From Vigna angularis (lineage: Eukaryota; Streptophyta; Magnoliopsida; Fabales; Fabaceae), in contig NC_068974.1 in the NCBI RefSeq assembly GCF_016808095.1, positions 13,826,001 through 13,890,000 on the forward strand: a DNA stretch of 64,000 nt, read 5' to 3'. A program made the translations under genes and the position numbers. Shown piece by piece: positions 35,497 through 47,440 of this stretch; the first letter of the stretch is position 1; each line of letters starts with the position of its first letter. Below the pieces are notes generated by a model. The model had not been told where the DNA came from and did not search any database. It worked only from the letters and a program-made list of their open reading frames with translations.

Positions 35497-36277
35497 ATAA
35501 AGATGAAGGTAAAGGGATGAAATTTTCCTTTAGGAAGGAGATTTATTCTAATCTTCCATTTCAGGCTATGAAGGAAGTTAATTAGCTTTTAGAAATGTTA
35601 CCTTTAGAAGTTTAATTGTATATTGATTTACAATATGAAAATCAAAGTTAATTAGCTTTTAAAAATGTTACCTTTAGTAGTTTAATTGTATATTGATTTA
35701 CAATGTGAAAATCAACTAAGATACACGTGATTGTTAATTTATTTAGATGTTCATACTTAACTTCATCCATGTTTGTACACAGTTTGATATTATTCAAACT
35801 AAAAAAATATTCAATTGTGTATGTCTATTATGTTGTATTTTTAAGTAATTCATGATTGATTTATGTATTGCATTAGTTGTAAAAGCAATTTGATGGTTGT
35901 ATTTATCTCTAGTCAGATATATAAAACTCCTAAAAGCAATTTGGTGGTTGTATTTATCTTTAGTCAGATATATAAAACTCCTAAAAGCAATTTGGTGGTG
36001 TAATCTAGGATTACCTAATTTTTTTTTTTAAAAACTATAGTTATATACGGATATTACATACGGATTTATCTGTACATAATTATATACGGATATTATATAC
36101 GGATTTATCCGTATATAATTTATATACGGATAAATCCGTATATAATTTAGCTACGATAGTTTTATATACGGATTTTTATCCGTATGTAAGCCGTATATAA
36201 GTAAGTGTTATATACGGATTTTGGACTTTATATACGGATTTTGGTTGTATGTAATTCAATTTTTTCTTGTAGTGCCG

Positions 36278-36889
36278 GCAGCACTCCGGGATAGCGACGG
36301 AAGCAGGTGGGACGAAGCGAGACCTTGAACGCGCCCCTATGGTAACCGTGAAGATGATCCACAACTTTGCAACTTTCCCGAACCAATCGTCCTTCGCACC
36401 CAACCATTTCCTCCATTGTCACCTTTCATTTCACTACAACAAAGAAATCCCTTCATCAGCTTTCGTGCCCACTCAAACCCTAAATCCCCAATACTTATAT
36501 TCACACGTAGAAGAGCAAAATAATACGTATCATCTTACCTCCTCAACAAGACAAACTTCAACCTTTAACTGAGATGACGAAGAAGCACCCAGCTTTGCCC
36601 CCAACTGAGATGACGAAGAAGAACCCAACTTTCGTAATCTGATTTCAATCACCCACACACGTGCCAATCACTTAATCTCATTCCACAAATTAAACAAGCA
36701 ATGTGGCAGATACTTAAGATGGAAGCTGGCAGAAGACGTGGTCTCGCCGTTTTCTAGATCAACAAAAAGTTGACATCGTTCCTTTTAAAGAATAATATTA
36801 CATGTTTCAATACTATGAGGACTAAAAGCCATCAAAGTTTTGAGTAGGGACTAAAACCAAAAATCAATGATACTTAAAGGACTAAAAGC
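36278..36889. other. Continuation of the host sequence after the CACTA element
   Basis: Continues 31500-31659 after removal of the CACTA element. A short two-copy repeat (ACTGAGATGACGAAGAAG) occurs at 36567-36625. The last 100 bp contain GGACTAAAAGCC, GGGACTAAAACC and GGACTAAAAGC words of the kind often found near transposon ends. No coding gene is supported. Confidence 0.4.
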
Positions 36890-37275
36890 ATATTATAATT
36901 AGTGTATGTTATTATAAAATTTACATTTGACAAATAATATATTATTACCGAATAAAATATCCACCTAATTAATGAGACATAATTTTATTGTATGAGAAAT
37001 TAGCTTGGATACCTATTTAAATAATAAATTAAAATTTAACTTTTTCCAAATTTGAATATTTTTATTTAAGTTCTTAATTTTAAATAATAGAAATTTAATT
37101 TAAATATTTTAAAAATGTAGGGAAAAATACTTCTAATTAAAATTTCATTAAAATAATAAAAAATATAAAAAATACAACACATAATTAAATTAAGAAATAA
37201 ATAATATATTTCATGAAATTAAATACTTAATACCATAAAATACATTCAATTAATATATCCTAAAATGTATTTATA

Positions 37276-37330
<55 letters not shown>

Positions 37331-37812
37331 GATGTTTCTATGGAAAATTTTTACTATTATTAAAGAATGATAAACTTTGATTACAACTATAGAATTAGAA
37401 AAAAAGGATAACAAACTTTTTTATTTGCATGACTTGATTAGTATATGTAATAATTATTTTTAAAAACATTAGATCTATTAAGAATATAAATAATTATAAA
37501 ATAACAATAATCTAACTTCACGCTGTTATTCTAATAGCATGAGAGGTTTCTTTTTTATGATGTGCAAATAAGCTATGGTGTGTTACATGTTTTCATAGTT
37601 AGAGTTTAGTTTAATTGAATCTAGATATGTTATGTGTCAAAGCTAGGTTATTCTTAAAAGAAATTTAATCATAGCATAATCTATTAAATATAGTTTTGAC
37701 TTGAACTAGACTATTTTAAAATTTATAAAATACTAAAACTATTAAAATTGTCACCTTAATTGCATTACACTCTTTCAATAAAATTTTGTCTTAAAACACT
37801 ATAAAAATACTA
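36890..37812. repeat. AT-rich dispersed repeat, segment A in inverted orientation
   Basis: Reverse-complement match to 19979-20870, including a matching (TA)n tract at 37279-37326. Non-coding. Confidence 0.75.
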
Positions 37813-39308
37813 TTATATCTTAATACCTTGCTTGCACACCTTAAATATCATTTTTTCTCTAGAATATTTGGTAATTTTCTTAATGGAAATCGATGATAAT
37901 ATTGTCAAAATAAAATTCTTTGATTTTATTTATTTTATTTCATACTCAAATTGCAATAGTAAAAAGGAAGACATAAGATGGAGGAGTAGTTAGACAATAA
38001 GAATGAAAATAAATCAACATTGTTTATTAATCAAGATTATTTTTGAAAATTTTGTAGAACATAATTTCTTCTATCAATTTTTTCAAAAGTTCTTCCCACA
38101 AATAATTTAGTCTCACATTTAACTGCACATTTAACATTGCATATAAAAGGATCATTTTTGCTACTTAATTCAGCATGTGTAAAACTAAAAAGAATCATGA
38201 CTATAACTAAAATTTCAATAGGTTTTATCTCAACTTTTCTCTTTTCTATGTTTTTTAAGGATTTAAAATATGAATAGAAGGAAAAGTCTTTGCCATTGTT
38301 TTCCGAAAGATAACCATAAATTTATAGAGAAATACTTATTATACTTTTTTACATTCAAAAATAATTAGTCAACAGAATTTATTTAAAAATAAAAATATTA
38401 ATAACTTATTTATTATTTTAAGATATAATTACATGTAAATTTTGACTATGTTTCATATTTAAAACCCAATATTTAAATACAGAAAGTTAAATACAAATTT
38501 ATAAAGAAAAAAATATTATACTTTTCCATTCTTAAAAATATTTAGTCAGTAAAATATACTTTAATTGGAAAAATATTATTATGTTCTATATTATTTTATT
38601 ATATAATTAATATATCAATGAATGTAATTTGTGACTATGTCTCATAAATTTTAAATATAGTGTTTAAATAATTTATATAAAAATTATATATATGTGTGTT
38701 TTTGTGCATATATGTATAAATTTAAATTATCTAATAAATAAATAATTAATGCAATATTAAAAAAGTGTAAATATTTAATGTACGAGTGTTTTGTTCTAAT
38801 TTATTTTAGAATTATTTAATGCGTCTATCTCGTGTTAATTTAATTCTTATTCTTTATGCAAAATGTTATTTTTATTTATTTTGTTAAATTACAACCTTGT
38901 AATATTAGTGAAACGTGACAACGTATAATTGCTATAGTGGATAATCAATTCATATTATAATGATGTCAGTTTATAGGGTCATATTGTCATCCTAATGATG
39001 TAAGAAAATAATATTTAAATTATGAAAAAATTATTTAGATAATATTTTTTGAAATGAAAATATGAATACATTTTGTTATGTAAAATAAGTAGTAATTACT
39101 TTAAATTTTATTTTCAGCAATAGTTGAGTGAAAATAACTTTTTGTAATACAATTGTGTAATATTTGTATAAACTATAACGAGAGGAATAAGTGAATACCA
39201 AAACATAATGAAATAAGACAATTAATTGTATTCAAAATGATTTTACAACAAATTTGAATTATCTAAATTATATTTATAAAAATATATTCTAAAAGCATTT
39301 ATCTACTT
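37813..39308. repeat. AT-rich dispersed repeat, segments C and B in inverted orientation
   Basis: About 38225-38940 matches 1440-2170 in reverse complement and 38870-39308 matches 25792-26042 plus 23260-23418. The order B-C-A here (read on the minus strand) differs from the A-B order on the left, as expected if the repeat unit is A-B-C in tandem. 37813-38225 has no match inside the window and no gene. Confidence 0.65.
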
Positions 39309-39829
39309 CTTTGTGTACTATATAAAGTATATCGATCGGAATTGATTGTCACTAAGCAGATACTAATAGGTCAGTTTGCCTTACGCTCTACAAATATACG
39401 ACATTAATGATTTAATTTTTGGGTTTGATTACCTAAAATATATTGCACTAATGGTTAATCAATGCATGTCAGTGTCACAAGCTTTATAAGTAGAAAACTT
39501 ATGTCCAGGTACAATGATCATTTTCTGTCCTAATAAAATATAGACCTCTTTATGGAACATATCTTACTTGAGCGTCCGAGTGTCTCCTGCAGGTTAACAA
39601 CCCCATCGGAGTGGATCACGTTATTAGGGAGAATTGAAGATCAAAAGAGAGCATAGCAAGACGACCGACCCTCGAACCAATTCAACCGAAACATTTTGGG
39701 GTCCACTGTGGGTCCAACGATATCCCCTTGAAGCCCTCGACATCGCTACTTCGAATCAACACCAGGTTTTGCGACAAGAGTAAAAAATTCCGTAATAATT
39801 CCTAAAGGCATGTCTTTTATTTTGAGAAC

Positions 39830-40990
39830 TTTCAGAAACGTTCAACCCTACATTCAACCTTGACAGGTTCTAATTTACATTATAATTTCCAAATTATAAT
39901 ATATTTTTTTAACTCATTTTTGTGAGTACAAATATTATGCATCGGATGGTTCAGAGCTGCGTTCAACCTTGTCAGGTTCTAATGACTCTTAATTTTAAAT
40001 TATAAAATATTATGCGCATGATGGTTTAGAGCTGCGTTCAACCTTGTCAGGTTCAGGTTGTACTAACTCTTAATTTTAAATTATCAAATATTATGTACAG
40101 GATGATTCAGAGTTGCGTCCAACATTGTCAGGTTCTAACCACTCTTAATTTTAAATTATAAAAATTATAAAATATTCTGCACATGATGGTTCAAAGCTGC
40201 GTTCAACCTTGTCAAGTTCTACCGACTCTTAATTTTAAATTATAAAATATTATGCACACAGAGTTGCGTTCAACCTTGTCAGGACTCTTAATTTTAAATT
40301 ATAAAATATTATACACAGGATGGTTCAAAGCTACATTCAACCTTGTATTTTAAATTATAAAATATTATGCACAATATGGTTCAGAGCTGCGTTCAACCTT
40401 GTCAGGTTCTAACGACTCTATTTTAAATTATAAAATATTATGCACAGTATGGTTCAGAGCTGCGTTCAACCTTGTCAGGTTCTACCAACTCTTAATTTTA
40501 AATTATAAAATGATATGCACACGATGGTTCAGAGCTGCATTCCACTTTGTCAGGTTCTACCAACTTTTAATTTTAAATTTTAAAATATTATGCACAGGAT
40601 GGTTCAGAGCTGCGTTCAACCTTGTCAGGTTCTACCGACTCTTAATTTTAAATTATAAAATATTATGCACACAATGATTCAGAGTTGTGTTCAACCTTGT
40701 CAGGTTCTACCAACTCTTTCTTTTAAATTATATTATGCACAGGATAATTCAAAGTTGCGTTCAACCTTGTGAGGTTCTAAAGACTCTTAATTTTAAATTA
40801 TAAAAATTATAAAATATTATGCAGAGATGGTTCATAGCAGTGTTGAACCTTATTAGGTTCTACCCACTCTTAATTTTAAATTATAAAATATTATGCAAAG
40901 GATGGTTCAGAGCTGCGTTCAACCTTTTCAGGTTCTAAAGACTCTTAATTTTAAATTATAAAATATTATTCTCAAAGAGGTTCAGACCTC
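39830..40990. repeat. Tandem array 1, units of about 70-85 bp
   Basis: About 14 units carry the core GCGTTCAACCTTGTCAGGTT followed by TTAATTTTAAATTATAAAAT and ATTATGCACAGGATGG-like text. Unit lengths vary through small indels, and several cores are degenerate (40107, 40536, 40834). It lies in the 5' internal half of the LTR element. Confidence 0.9.
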
Positions 40991-41002
40991 AACTTGGTCA
41001 GG

Positions 41003-41700
41003 TTATAATGGCCGGTAGGAGGGAAGTCAGAAAAATGACTTTAGAAATCCCCGCTCAACGTAGCAAGTCAGAAAAATGACTCCTACCTCATGACTACTCG
41101 GGGGGAAGTCATAAAAATGGCTTCTGATATCCCCGCTCAACGCAGGAAGTCAGAAAAATGACTCCTACCTCAAGACGCTCGGGGGGAAGTCAGAAAAATG
41201 GCTTCAGAAATCCCCGCTCAACGCAGTAACTCAGAAAAATGACTCCTTCCTCAAGCCGCTCGGGGGGAAGTCAGAAAAATGGCTTCAGAAATCCCCTCTC
41301 AACGCAGGAAGTCAGAAAAATGACTCCTGCCTCAAGCCTACCGGGGGAAAGTCAGAAAAATGGATTCAGAAATCACCGCTCAACGCAGTAACTCAGAAAA
41401 TTGACTCCTGCCTCAAGCCGCTCGGGGGGAAGTCAGAAAAATGGCTTCAGAAATCCCCGCTCAACACAGGAAGTTAGAAAAATGACTCCTGCCTCAAGCC
41501 GCTTGGGGGGAAGTCAGAAAAATGGCTTCAGAAATCACCGCTCAACGTAGGAAGTCAGAAAAATGGCTTCAGAAATCTCCGCTCGACGCAGGAAGTCAGA
41601 AAAATGACTCCTGCCTTAAGCCGTGCGGAGGGAAGTTAAAAAAATGCCTTCAGAAATCTGCGCTCAACGCAGGAAGTTCAGAAAAGAACTCTTATCAATC
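41003..41700. repeat. Tandem array 2, units of about 81 bp
   Basis: Eight to nine units of GGGGGAAGTCAGAAAAATGG, CTTCAGAAATCCCCGCTCAA, CGCAGGAAGTCAGAAAAATG and ACTCCTGCCTCAAGCCGCTC. Each unit holds the GAAGTCAGAAAAATG word twice, so a half-unit of about 40 bp is also visible. It is unrelated to array 1. Confidence 0.92.
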
Positions 41701-42423
41701 AACTACTCAATAGGTTTAGGTTTGTCAGGTTCCAATGTCATTCATTATAAAAATAAATATTGAAGCGTTTACTTTATTTAAAAACATATTTTTTGGAGTG
41801 AAAATCTCTTGTAGAGGAAAAAATTTCAAAGAGAACTCTTAGCATTTTTTGTTCAGCCTAAGTAACAAATCCAAAGAAAACTCCTAGAGTTCGCCACTCG
41901 GTACATAGAGCAATGAAGACTTAAAACATCAAAGATAGACTCCCTAAAGACAATGTGAGCGACCTCTTTTAAAGCTCATAATAATCCCTATGCAGCTCTT
42001 TTAACAAAGAGCTTGCTCGGACTTGGGGGGCTTAGGTATTATATAAAGTATATCGATCGTAATTGATTTTCATTAAGCAGGTACTAATAGGTCAGTTTGC
42101 CTTACACTCTACAAGTATACGACATTAATGATTTAATTATTGGGTTTGATTACCTAAAATATATTGCACTAATGGTTAATCAATGGAAGTGACTGTCACA
42201 AGCCTTATAAGTAGACAACTGATGTCCAGGTACAATGATCTTTTTCTGTCCGAATAAAATATAAACCTCTTTATGAAAGATATCTGACTTGAGCGTCGGA
42301 GTGTCTTCTACAGGTCAACGACCAATTGGAGTGGATCGCGTTCTTGGGGAGAATTGAAGATCAAAAGAGAATAAAGCAAAGAAGGACGATCGACACTCGG
42401 ACCAATTCAACCAAAACACTTTG

Positions 42424-42632
42424 TAATATTTTTTCTATAATAAAAATATTAAAAATAAAATATTTTATCACAAATTTTATAAAATTATTAAGTTTTTTTA
42501 ACATTGTAAACATCCAAATATATATAATATTTTAATGTAATTTATAGTATCCAAAATATTATCTTAAATCATTTTATTAAAATTCTCTACAAAATCTAAT
42601 GTTGGCTAGATATACTTAAATGATTATATACC
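42424..42632. repeat. AT-rich dispersed repeat, segment B in inverted orientation (continuation)
   Basis: Reverse-complement match to 23040-23260, picking up exactly where 39308 leaves off once the LTR element is removed. It ends where the CACTA-like terminus at 42633 begins. Confidence 0.75.
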
Positions 42633-43432
42633 GCTAGTAAAAACAAGGGTTTCTAATGCGCTATATACGCTTCGATTTCGTAAAAATTGAAGCGTATAAA
42701 AACACGGTGGCAGTTTCGTAATAAAAGCCAAAGTATATGCCTCGATTCATAAATAATCGATGCCTAAAGGCTTTATTGCCTCGGTTAAAAAAGAAATTGA
42801 GGCATAAAACCCTTCGCCAACCAACTACCCCATCTTCAAATCAGAGTTTTTGTCTGACACCTTTTTGGGAATAACATTCTGCCTTGGTTATCTTGTCAAC
42901 TAAAGCATATAACTCTGCAAAATCCCTCTACAAGCACTAATATCCTCTGAAAAATCCTAGAGTAGGGCATACTGCCTTGGTTGTGCTCAGAAGCGAGGCA
43001 GTATGTCCTGCCACAAGTAGTCAACGTCTCAAATTAAACGTTCCAAAATCCACTTTGGCAACCTATATTGCCTCGGTTTTCGCTTAGCCGATGGCGTAGG
43101 GGCTTTATGGTTCAGTTTGCCCACAGACCGAGGCATATACGCTGGCTATAATTTCAAAATTGCCATTACAGAATGTATTTTGAGTTTTTCTTAAGGTTTA
43201 TGCATCAATATACTATACAACTGAGGCAGTAGAGTGCCTACTGCCTCGGTTATTTGAGGAACCGAGGTAGTAGCTCATTCATAGGTTAAAATTTTTGAGA
43301 GTTAAAACAAAACGTACTGTTCATTGCTTCCTCGTGTGTCTTCTTCTCGTTGCGTTGTTGCCTGTTTCTGTGTCGCTTCTCCACTGCTCTCTCCGTCGGC
43401 TTCTAATAACGGTTGAAGTTACCATTATTAGT
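42633..43432 (+). mobile_element. Degenerate CACTA terminus and subterminal region
   Basis: CGCTAGTAAAAACAAGGG resembles the CACTAGTAAAAATTTGGG end of the nested CACTA element at 50943. It is followed by many direct and inverted TGCCTCGGTT / AACCGAGGCA words up to about 43270, the counterpart of the CCGCGGTT words in that element. It may be the left end of the decayed autonomous CACTA element whose coding part lies at 46430-53470. LTR-like DNA interrupts it near 43432. Confidence 0.6.
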
Positions 43433-44735
43433 GATTCAATTTTGATATTAAATTAACCCTTTTTGACTTAGAAACTTTAATGATTCCTTGCTTCAAGTTT
43501 ATTTTGTGATTGAAGAGAGTTGAGGTTAGACTTGATGATTTTATTACTAATTTCCCTTGATTTTGTAGCATATTGGAATTATTTAGAAGAGGAGTTAAAG
43601 TAGCAAGCAGTTGGAACTCAGAAGGACAGAAAAAGCACCAAAAGAGAAGGCTATAGAAGGCCGCAGGACGATTAGGGGCCCTTTTTTGAGGCCCCCAGCG
43701 CGATATGTCGTGGAGCCATGCCTGGGCGCCCTTTCAGGGGCGTTGAGCGCCAGACTTCATGTGCCGCACCACGCTTGGGGGCCCTTCAAGGGTCGCTGAG
43801 CGCCACTTCTCTCGCAAGCTCACCTAGGCACCCTAAGTAGCAGCGTGGAGCACCAACATCTTGGGCTTGGACTTTATTTTCTGATCTATTTAAGGACCTG
43901 TATATGTTGGGGTTTGGATCTTAGGATGGTAGAGACGCAAATCACACTTTTCGACTCTTTGGAGGCAGAATTGGATGCAAGAGCTCTCCTCTTTAGTTTC
44001 TAGGATTTTCTATCACTTTCATTCCATTGTACACCTAGTTTCTTCATGACAATGGAGAACTAATCTTATTTTTTGTTAGGGAAGATGTAACCTTTAAACT
44101 CTCATGTATTTGAATTTGTTTTGAATTGCTATATGCTTCTTTCATTAATTGTTAGGGGTTTTTTCCTTTTCTTTATGCTTGTTATGTTTTAACCATTCAT
44201 GGCATGATTTTATGATCTTCTTTGATATTAGGAAATACCTAGAAACCACGATATGGAGAATTTCTCCCAAAAGCAATATTGCCCAGGGATGGGGATAGGA
44301 GGTTCGGTTGTCTTAAACTTCTGTTCGTAATGCAGAATTAATTATTAGGGATTCAAGGGATTGTGGTCTAATAATTAAGGTTGGACTTTCTTCGTCGAGG
44401 GATCGGGTTTTAAATAATTTAGAGAGTGACACTAACAATTGAATGAAGAAGATAAATTCATATATGCATGAGAGTAAGGACGGTGAAATATAAATCCCAA
44501 CAACATACTCATCTCATATTATCAATATCATTCACTCACCTATGTGTTTTGCCGCAATTGATGAAATTGGATTCATATTTACTTTTTCTGTATTTTGCAT
44601 TTTAAACGAATGAAGTTATTCTTAAGTCGTAATTTGTTGAGGTATTACATGTCTATTTAGTGTCATGAGTCTTCTGGGATACGATACTTAGCTTACAATT
44701 TTATATTACTTGATACGATTCGGTACATTTATCGA
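43433..44735 (+). mobile_element. LTR-like sequence of an unclassified retroelement
   Basis: Positions 43455-43700 are similar to 53455-53700, including GAAAAAGCACCAAAAGAGAAGG-like text (with a one-base change between copies) and a GGGCGCC-rich tract. The following part (TCTATTTAAGGACCTGTATA near 43885, then CATTCCATTGTACACCTAG) looks like the transcribed part of a plant LTR. Termini and target duplication were not identified. Confidence 0.5.
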
Positions 44736-45850
44736 GGTCTGAACAACCTCCAAGGACTCCACCACAGTGGCTCCATTTGTGTCGCGCTCACGGTTGTGCA
44801 TCTCATTGCCTCCAACGATACCGCTGCTCCCTCTGCCACTACCTTCAACGACCACGGGGCCTCCATTTTTGTCACACCGAGGGTTGTGCATCTCACTCCC
44901 TCCAACAACGTTTCTGCATCACTACTCTCTCTACTGTTGCTCCCTCCACCGTTGCCCCAACGTCTCCACCGATGCCACATAAAGGAACTCCGTTGTTGCC
45001 TTGGAGTCTCCAACCAAACGAACTGCTCTCCACGCTACCTCCATATCTTTCGCGCATTGCTCTCCACTTCGTTACTAGTTAGTTCATTTCACAAGTTTTT
45101 TTTTTGTGTTCGATAATATGTGTTTGATAATTATTTTGATATTGATATATTGGTGATTGAATTATCAATTTTATTGTTATTTGGTGATTAAGATGAATAT
45201 TAATTTGATAATTATTGTTGTGAGATTGATATATTGGTGATATGATTATGAATTTTATTATTATTTGGTGATTAATATGAATATGTGTTTGATAATTATT
45301 GTTGTGAGATTGATATATTAGATATAGGACTAGCAGTTTTATTGCCATTTGATGATTAGAATGATGTTCCATATGTAATTATTTGTTTGCTTGAATATAT
45401 ATTATTGTTTGTGAATTAGCCTTAGTTTCCCCTTTGAGATTCAATACAAATTTTTTTGAACAAAGGTACTTTTTACAAATGCATAGGGAGGACATGGTAA
45501 TAATAATTTACAAGTAATTAATCTTGAATTATCCGGTTGGACAGTTTAAGAAGAGTAATAACTTTTTCATAGTTTATTAATACATATAAATTTTAATATA
45601 CATGTCTTAAATTTCATGAAAATTTGCAGTTGTGTTTTGTATTGATCTTCGGGTGCTTATTTGATTGTGATTTATAATCGCTTTCATTTCGTGTAACTTG
45701 AAGAGCAATGCGAAATGTTGAAAACTTTTTGTGAAATTTTAGATATATTGTTTAAAATATATATGTTTAATAAACTAAAAAAAGTGAATCTTCTTGAATG
45801 GGATAAGGTCAGACCTTGAATACAAAAATGATCAAAGTGATCATTCAAGA
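44736..45850. other. Non-coding stretch with short tandem repeats
   Basis: At 44758-44985 two diverged copies of about 105 bp (GGTTGTGCATCTCA, CTCCCTCCAACAACG) create spurious frames. At 45112-45367 there are two and a half copies of a TTTGATAATTATTGTTGTGA / GATTGATATATTGGTGAT unit of about 90 bp. It is probably 5' non-coding DNA of the CACTA relic. No gene is supported. Confidence 0.5.
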
Positions 45851-45860
45851 TTATTGAAAT

Positions 45861-46402
45861 GGTTTAATACGTATTTTGGTCCCTCTTTTCGTAGGATCTG
45901 TTCAAATTGGTCCTACTTTTTTTCAAAAGTTCACTAAGATTCCACTTTTCGCAAAAACGATGCATGTTAGTCCTTTTTTAGGTTTAATACGTATTTTGGT
46001 CCCTCTTTTCGTAGGGTCTGTTCAAATTGGTCCTACTTTTTTTCAAAAGTTCCCTATTTTGATCCCTATTTTGATCCCTCTTAGTGAACTTTTCGTATTT
46101 TGGTGAGCTGTACATTTTGATCCCTCAAAAGTTCACCTCAACGAAAAATGTACAGCTCACCAAAATACGAAAAGTTCACTAAGAGGGATCAAAATAGGGA
46201 TCAAAATAGGGAACTTTTGAAAAAAAGTAGGACCAATTTGAACAGACCCTATGAAAAGAGGGACCAAAATACGTATTAAACCTAAAAAAGGACTAACGTG
46301 CATCGTTTTTACGAAAAGTGGGATCTTAGTGAACTTTTGAAAAAAAGTAGGACCAATTTGAACAGACCCTACGAAACGAGGGACCAAAATACGTATTAAA
46401 CC
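45861..46402. mobile_element. Long foldback (Mutator-like) element with 10 bp target duplication
   Basis: The two arms, about 45861-46118 and 46148-46402, are almost perfect inverted repeats of roughly 255 bp joined by a short spacer. Each arm also contains an internal direct duplication of GGTTTAATACGTATTTTGG and TCAAATTGGTCCTAC. TTATTGAAAT flanks both sides (45851-45860 and 46403-46412), in the 9-11 bp range of Mutator-like elements. Open frames of 76 codons at 45876 (plus) and 46157 (minus) are the two arms read outward and are not genes. Confidence 0.93.
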
Positions 46403-46424
46403 TTATTGAAATTGTGTAAACAAT

Positions 46425-47435
46425 TTCAGTAAATATGCGTACGGATCAACATTGGATTAATTCATACAGTTCGCGCAATGTAATGCGAGTACAAGTGATG
46501 ATGAAGTCAAGTTTAGATGTCCCTATGTCAACTGTTAGAATGGGAGGAAAATGAACGCAACCAATATTTGGGAACATCTTATCTATGATGGTTTTGTACA
46601 ACATTATATAACATGGATATGGCACGACGAATTAATAGACTTTGCAACTGTCTCTCTAACTTAAAATGTATTCGATTCCACCATAGAAGATCAACCAGAA
46701 GAAGACAACTTAGACGACATGATTCGCGATGTTGGCGTAGAAGCTTTCCCAAGCGCATGTATATGAAACGATGTCCACTAATGCAAAGACTCCTTTATAT
46801 GTGGGTTCAACTAAATTCACACGGTTGTCAACGGTGTTAAAACTCATGAATTTAAAGGCGACCAATGGATGGACTGATAAGAGTTTTACAGAATTGTTGT
46901 CGCTATTGAATGAAATGCTGCCACATGGAAATACATTACCTACTCGTAATTGTGATGCAAAAAAAATGCTTTGTCCGATGGGTGTAGTATGTAAATGGAT
47001 ACATGCATGTCTGAATGATTGCATATTATATAGGAATGAGTATGAAGTTTTGACAAACTGTCCAAAATGTGGGTTAACATGATACAAGTCTAAAAACAAC
47101 AGTGAAGATAGTGGTTACACAGAAAAAAATGGTTCTTCTTTGAAAGTAGTTTGATACCTTCTACTCATGGCCAAACTTAAGCGTTTGTTCGCGAATTCGA
47201 AAGACGCTAAAAACCTAAGATTGCATGCAGATGAGAGAACCATTGATGGACTGCTTCGGCATCCATCTGATTCAAAGGAATGGAAAAATATTGAACAAGA
47301 ATTCCCCCAATTTGGTCAAGAATGTAGAAATCTTAGGTTTGGTTTAGCTATTGATGGAATGAACCCATTTGGTAATTTAAGTTTTAATCACAGCTGTTAG
47401 CCCGTTATACTGATAATTTAAAATTTATCTCCTAG
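46425..47435 (+). pseudogene. CACTA transposase TNP2 relic, N-terminal part
   Basis: Broken frames read RCPYVNC, then MNATNIWEHLIYDGFVQHYI and TWIWHDEL, the transposase-associated zinc-binding domain of plant TNP2 proteins. From 46771 a 103-codon piece has KTPLYVGSTKFTRLSTVLKL and DKSFTELLSLLNEMLPHGN followed by CPMGVV and CPKCGLT, the start of the transposase_21 (TNP2) domain. At 47167 another piece reads LRLHADERTIDGLLRHPSDS and LRFGLAIDGMNPFGNLS. Stops and frameshifts separate the parts. The relic continues at 49590 after a solo LTR. TNP2 catalyses excision of CACTA elements; this copy cannot. Confidence 0.88.
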
Positions 47436-47440
47436 GTTGT

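Larger units (their letters stand above)
31663..36274 (+). mobile_element. Pack-type CACTA transposon, 4612 bp, TSD CCG
   Basis: The left end is CACTACAAGAAAATTG and the right end is its near-perfect inverse (TTTTTTCTTGTAGTG). CCG flanks both ends (31660-31662 and 36275-36277), the 3 bp duplication typical of CACTA elements. Subterminal TATACGGAT words occur in both orientations at 31684-31765 and 36040-36240. The interior encodes no transposase. It has a leader-like start (31800-31925, with donor ATGGTAAGT) and short exon-like pieces of unrelated cellular genes. Two small internal duplications occur at 35575-35716 (about 71 bp) and 35885-36000 (about 56 bp). It is non-autonomous and needs a TNP2-type transposase in trans. 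Confidence 0.93.
39314..42418 (+). mobile_element. Non-autonomous LTR retrotransposon, 3105 bp, TSD CTTTG
   Basis: LTRs of about 380 bp at 39314-39693 and 42035-42418 share TATAAAGTATATCGATCG near the start and CCAATTCAACC near the end. CTTTG flanks the element at 39309-39313 and 42419-42423. A polypurine tract (ACTTGGGGGGCTTA, 42021-42034) precedes the right LTR. The primer site region directly follows the left LTR (TTTTGGGGTCCACTGTGGG), similar to Tat/Ogre-type elements. The interior carries no gag or pol, only two tandem arrays, so mobility must have depended on another element's proteins. Removing it rejoins the AT-rich host repeat. Confidence 0.92.

Noticed and set aside
39830..41700. 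Regular repeats that could be mistaken for a CRISPR array
   Set aside because: Units are head-to-tail tandem repeats without unique spacers, in plant DNA, inside an LTR element.
45876..46387. Two nearly identical 76-codon frames on opposite strands
   Set aside because: They are the two arms of the foldback element read outward, not a gene pair.
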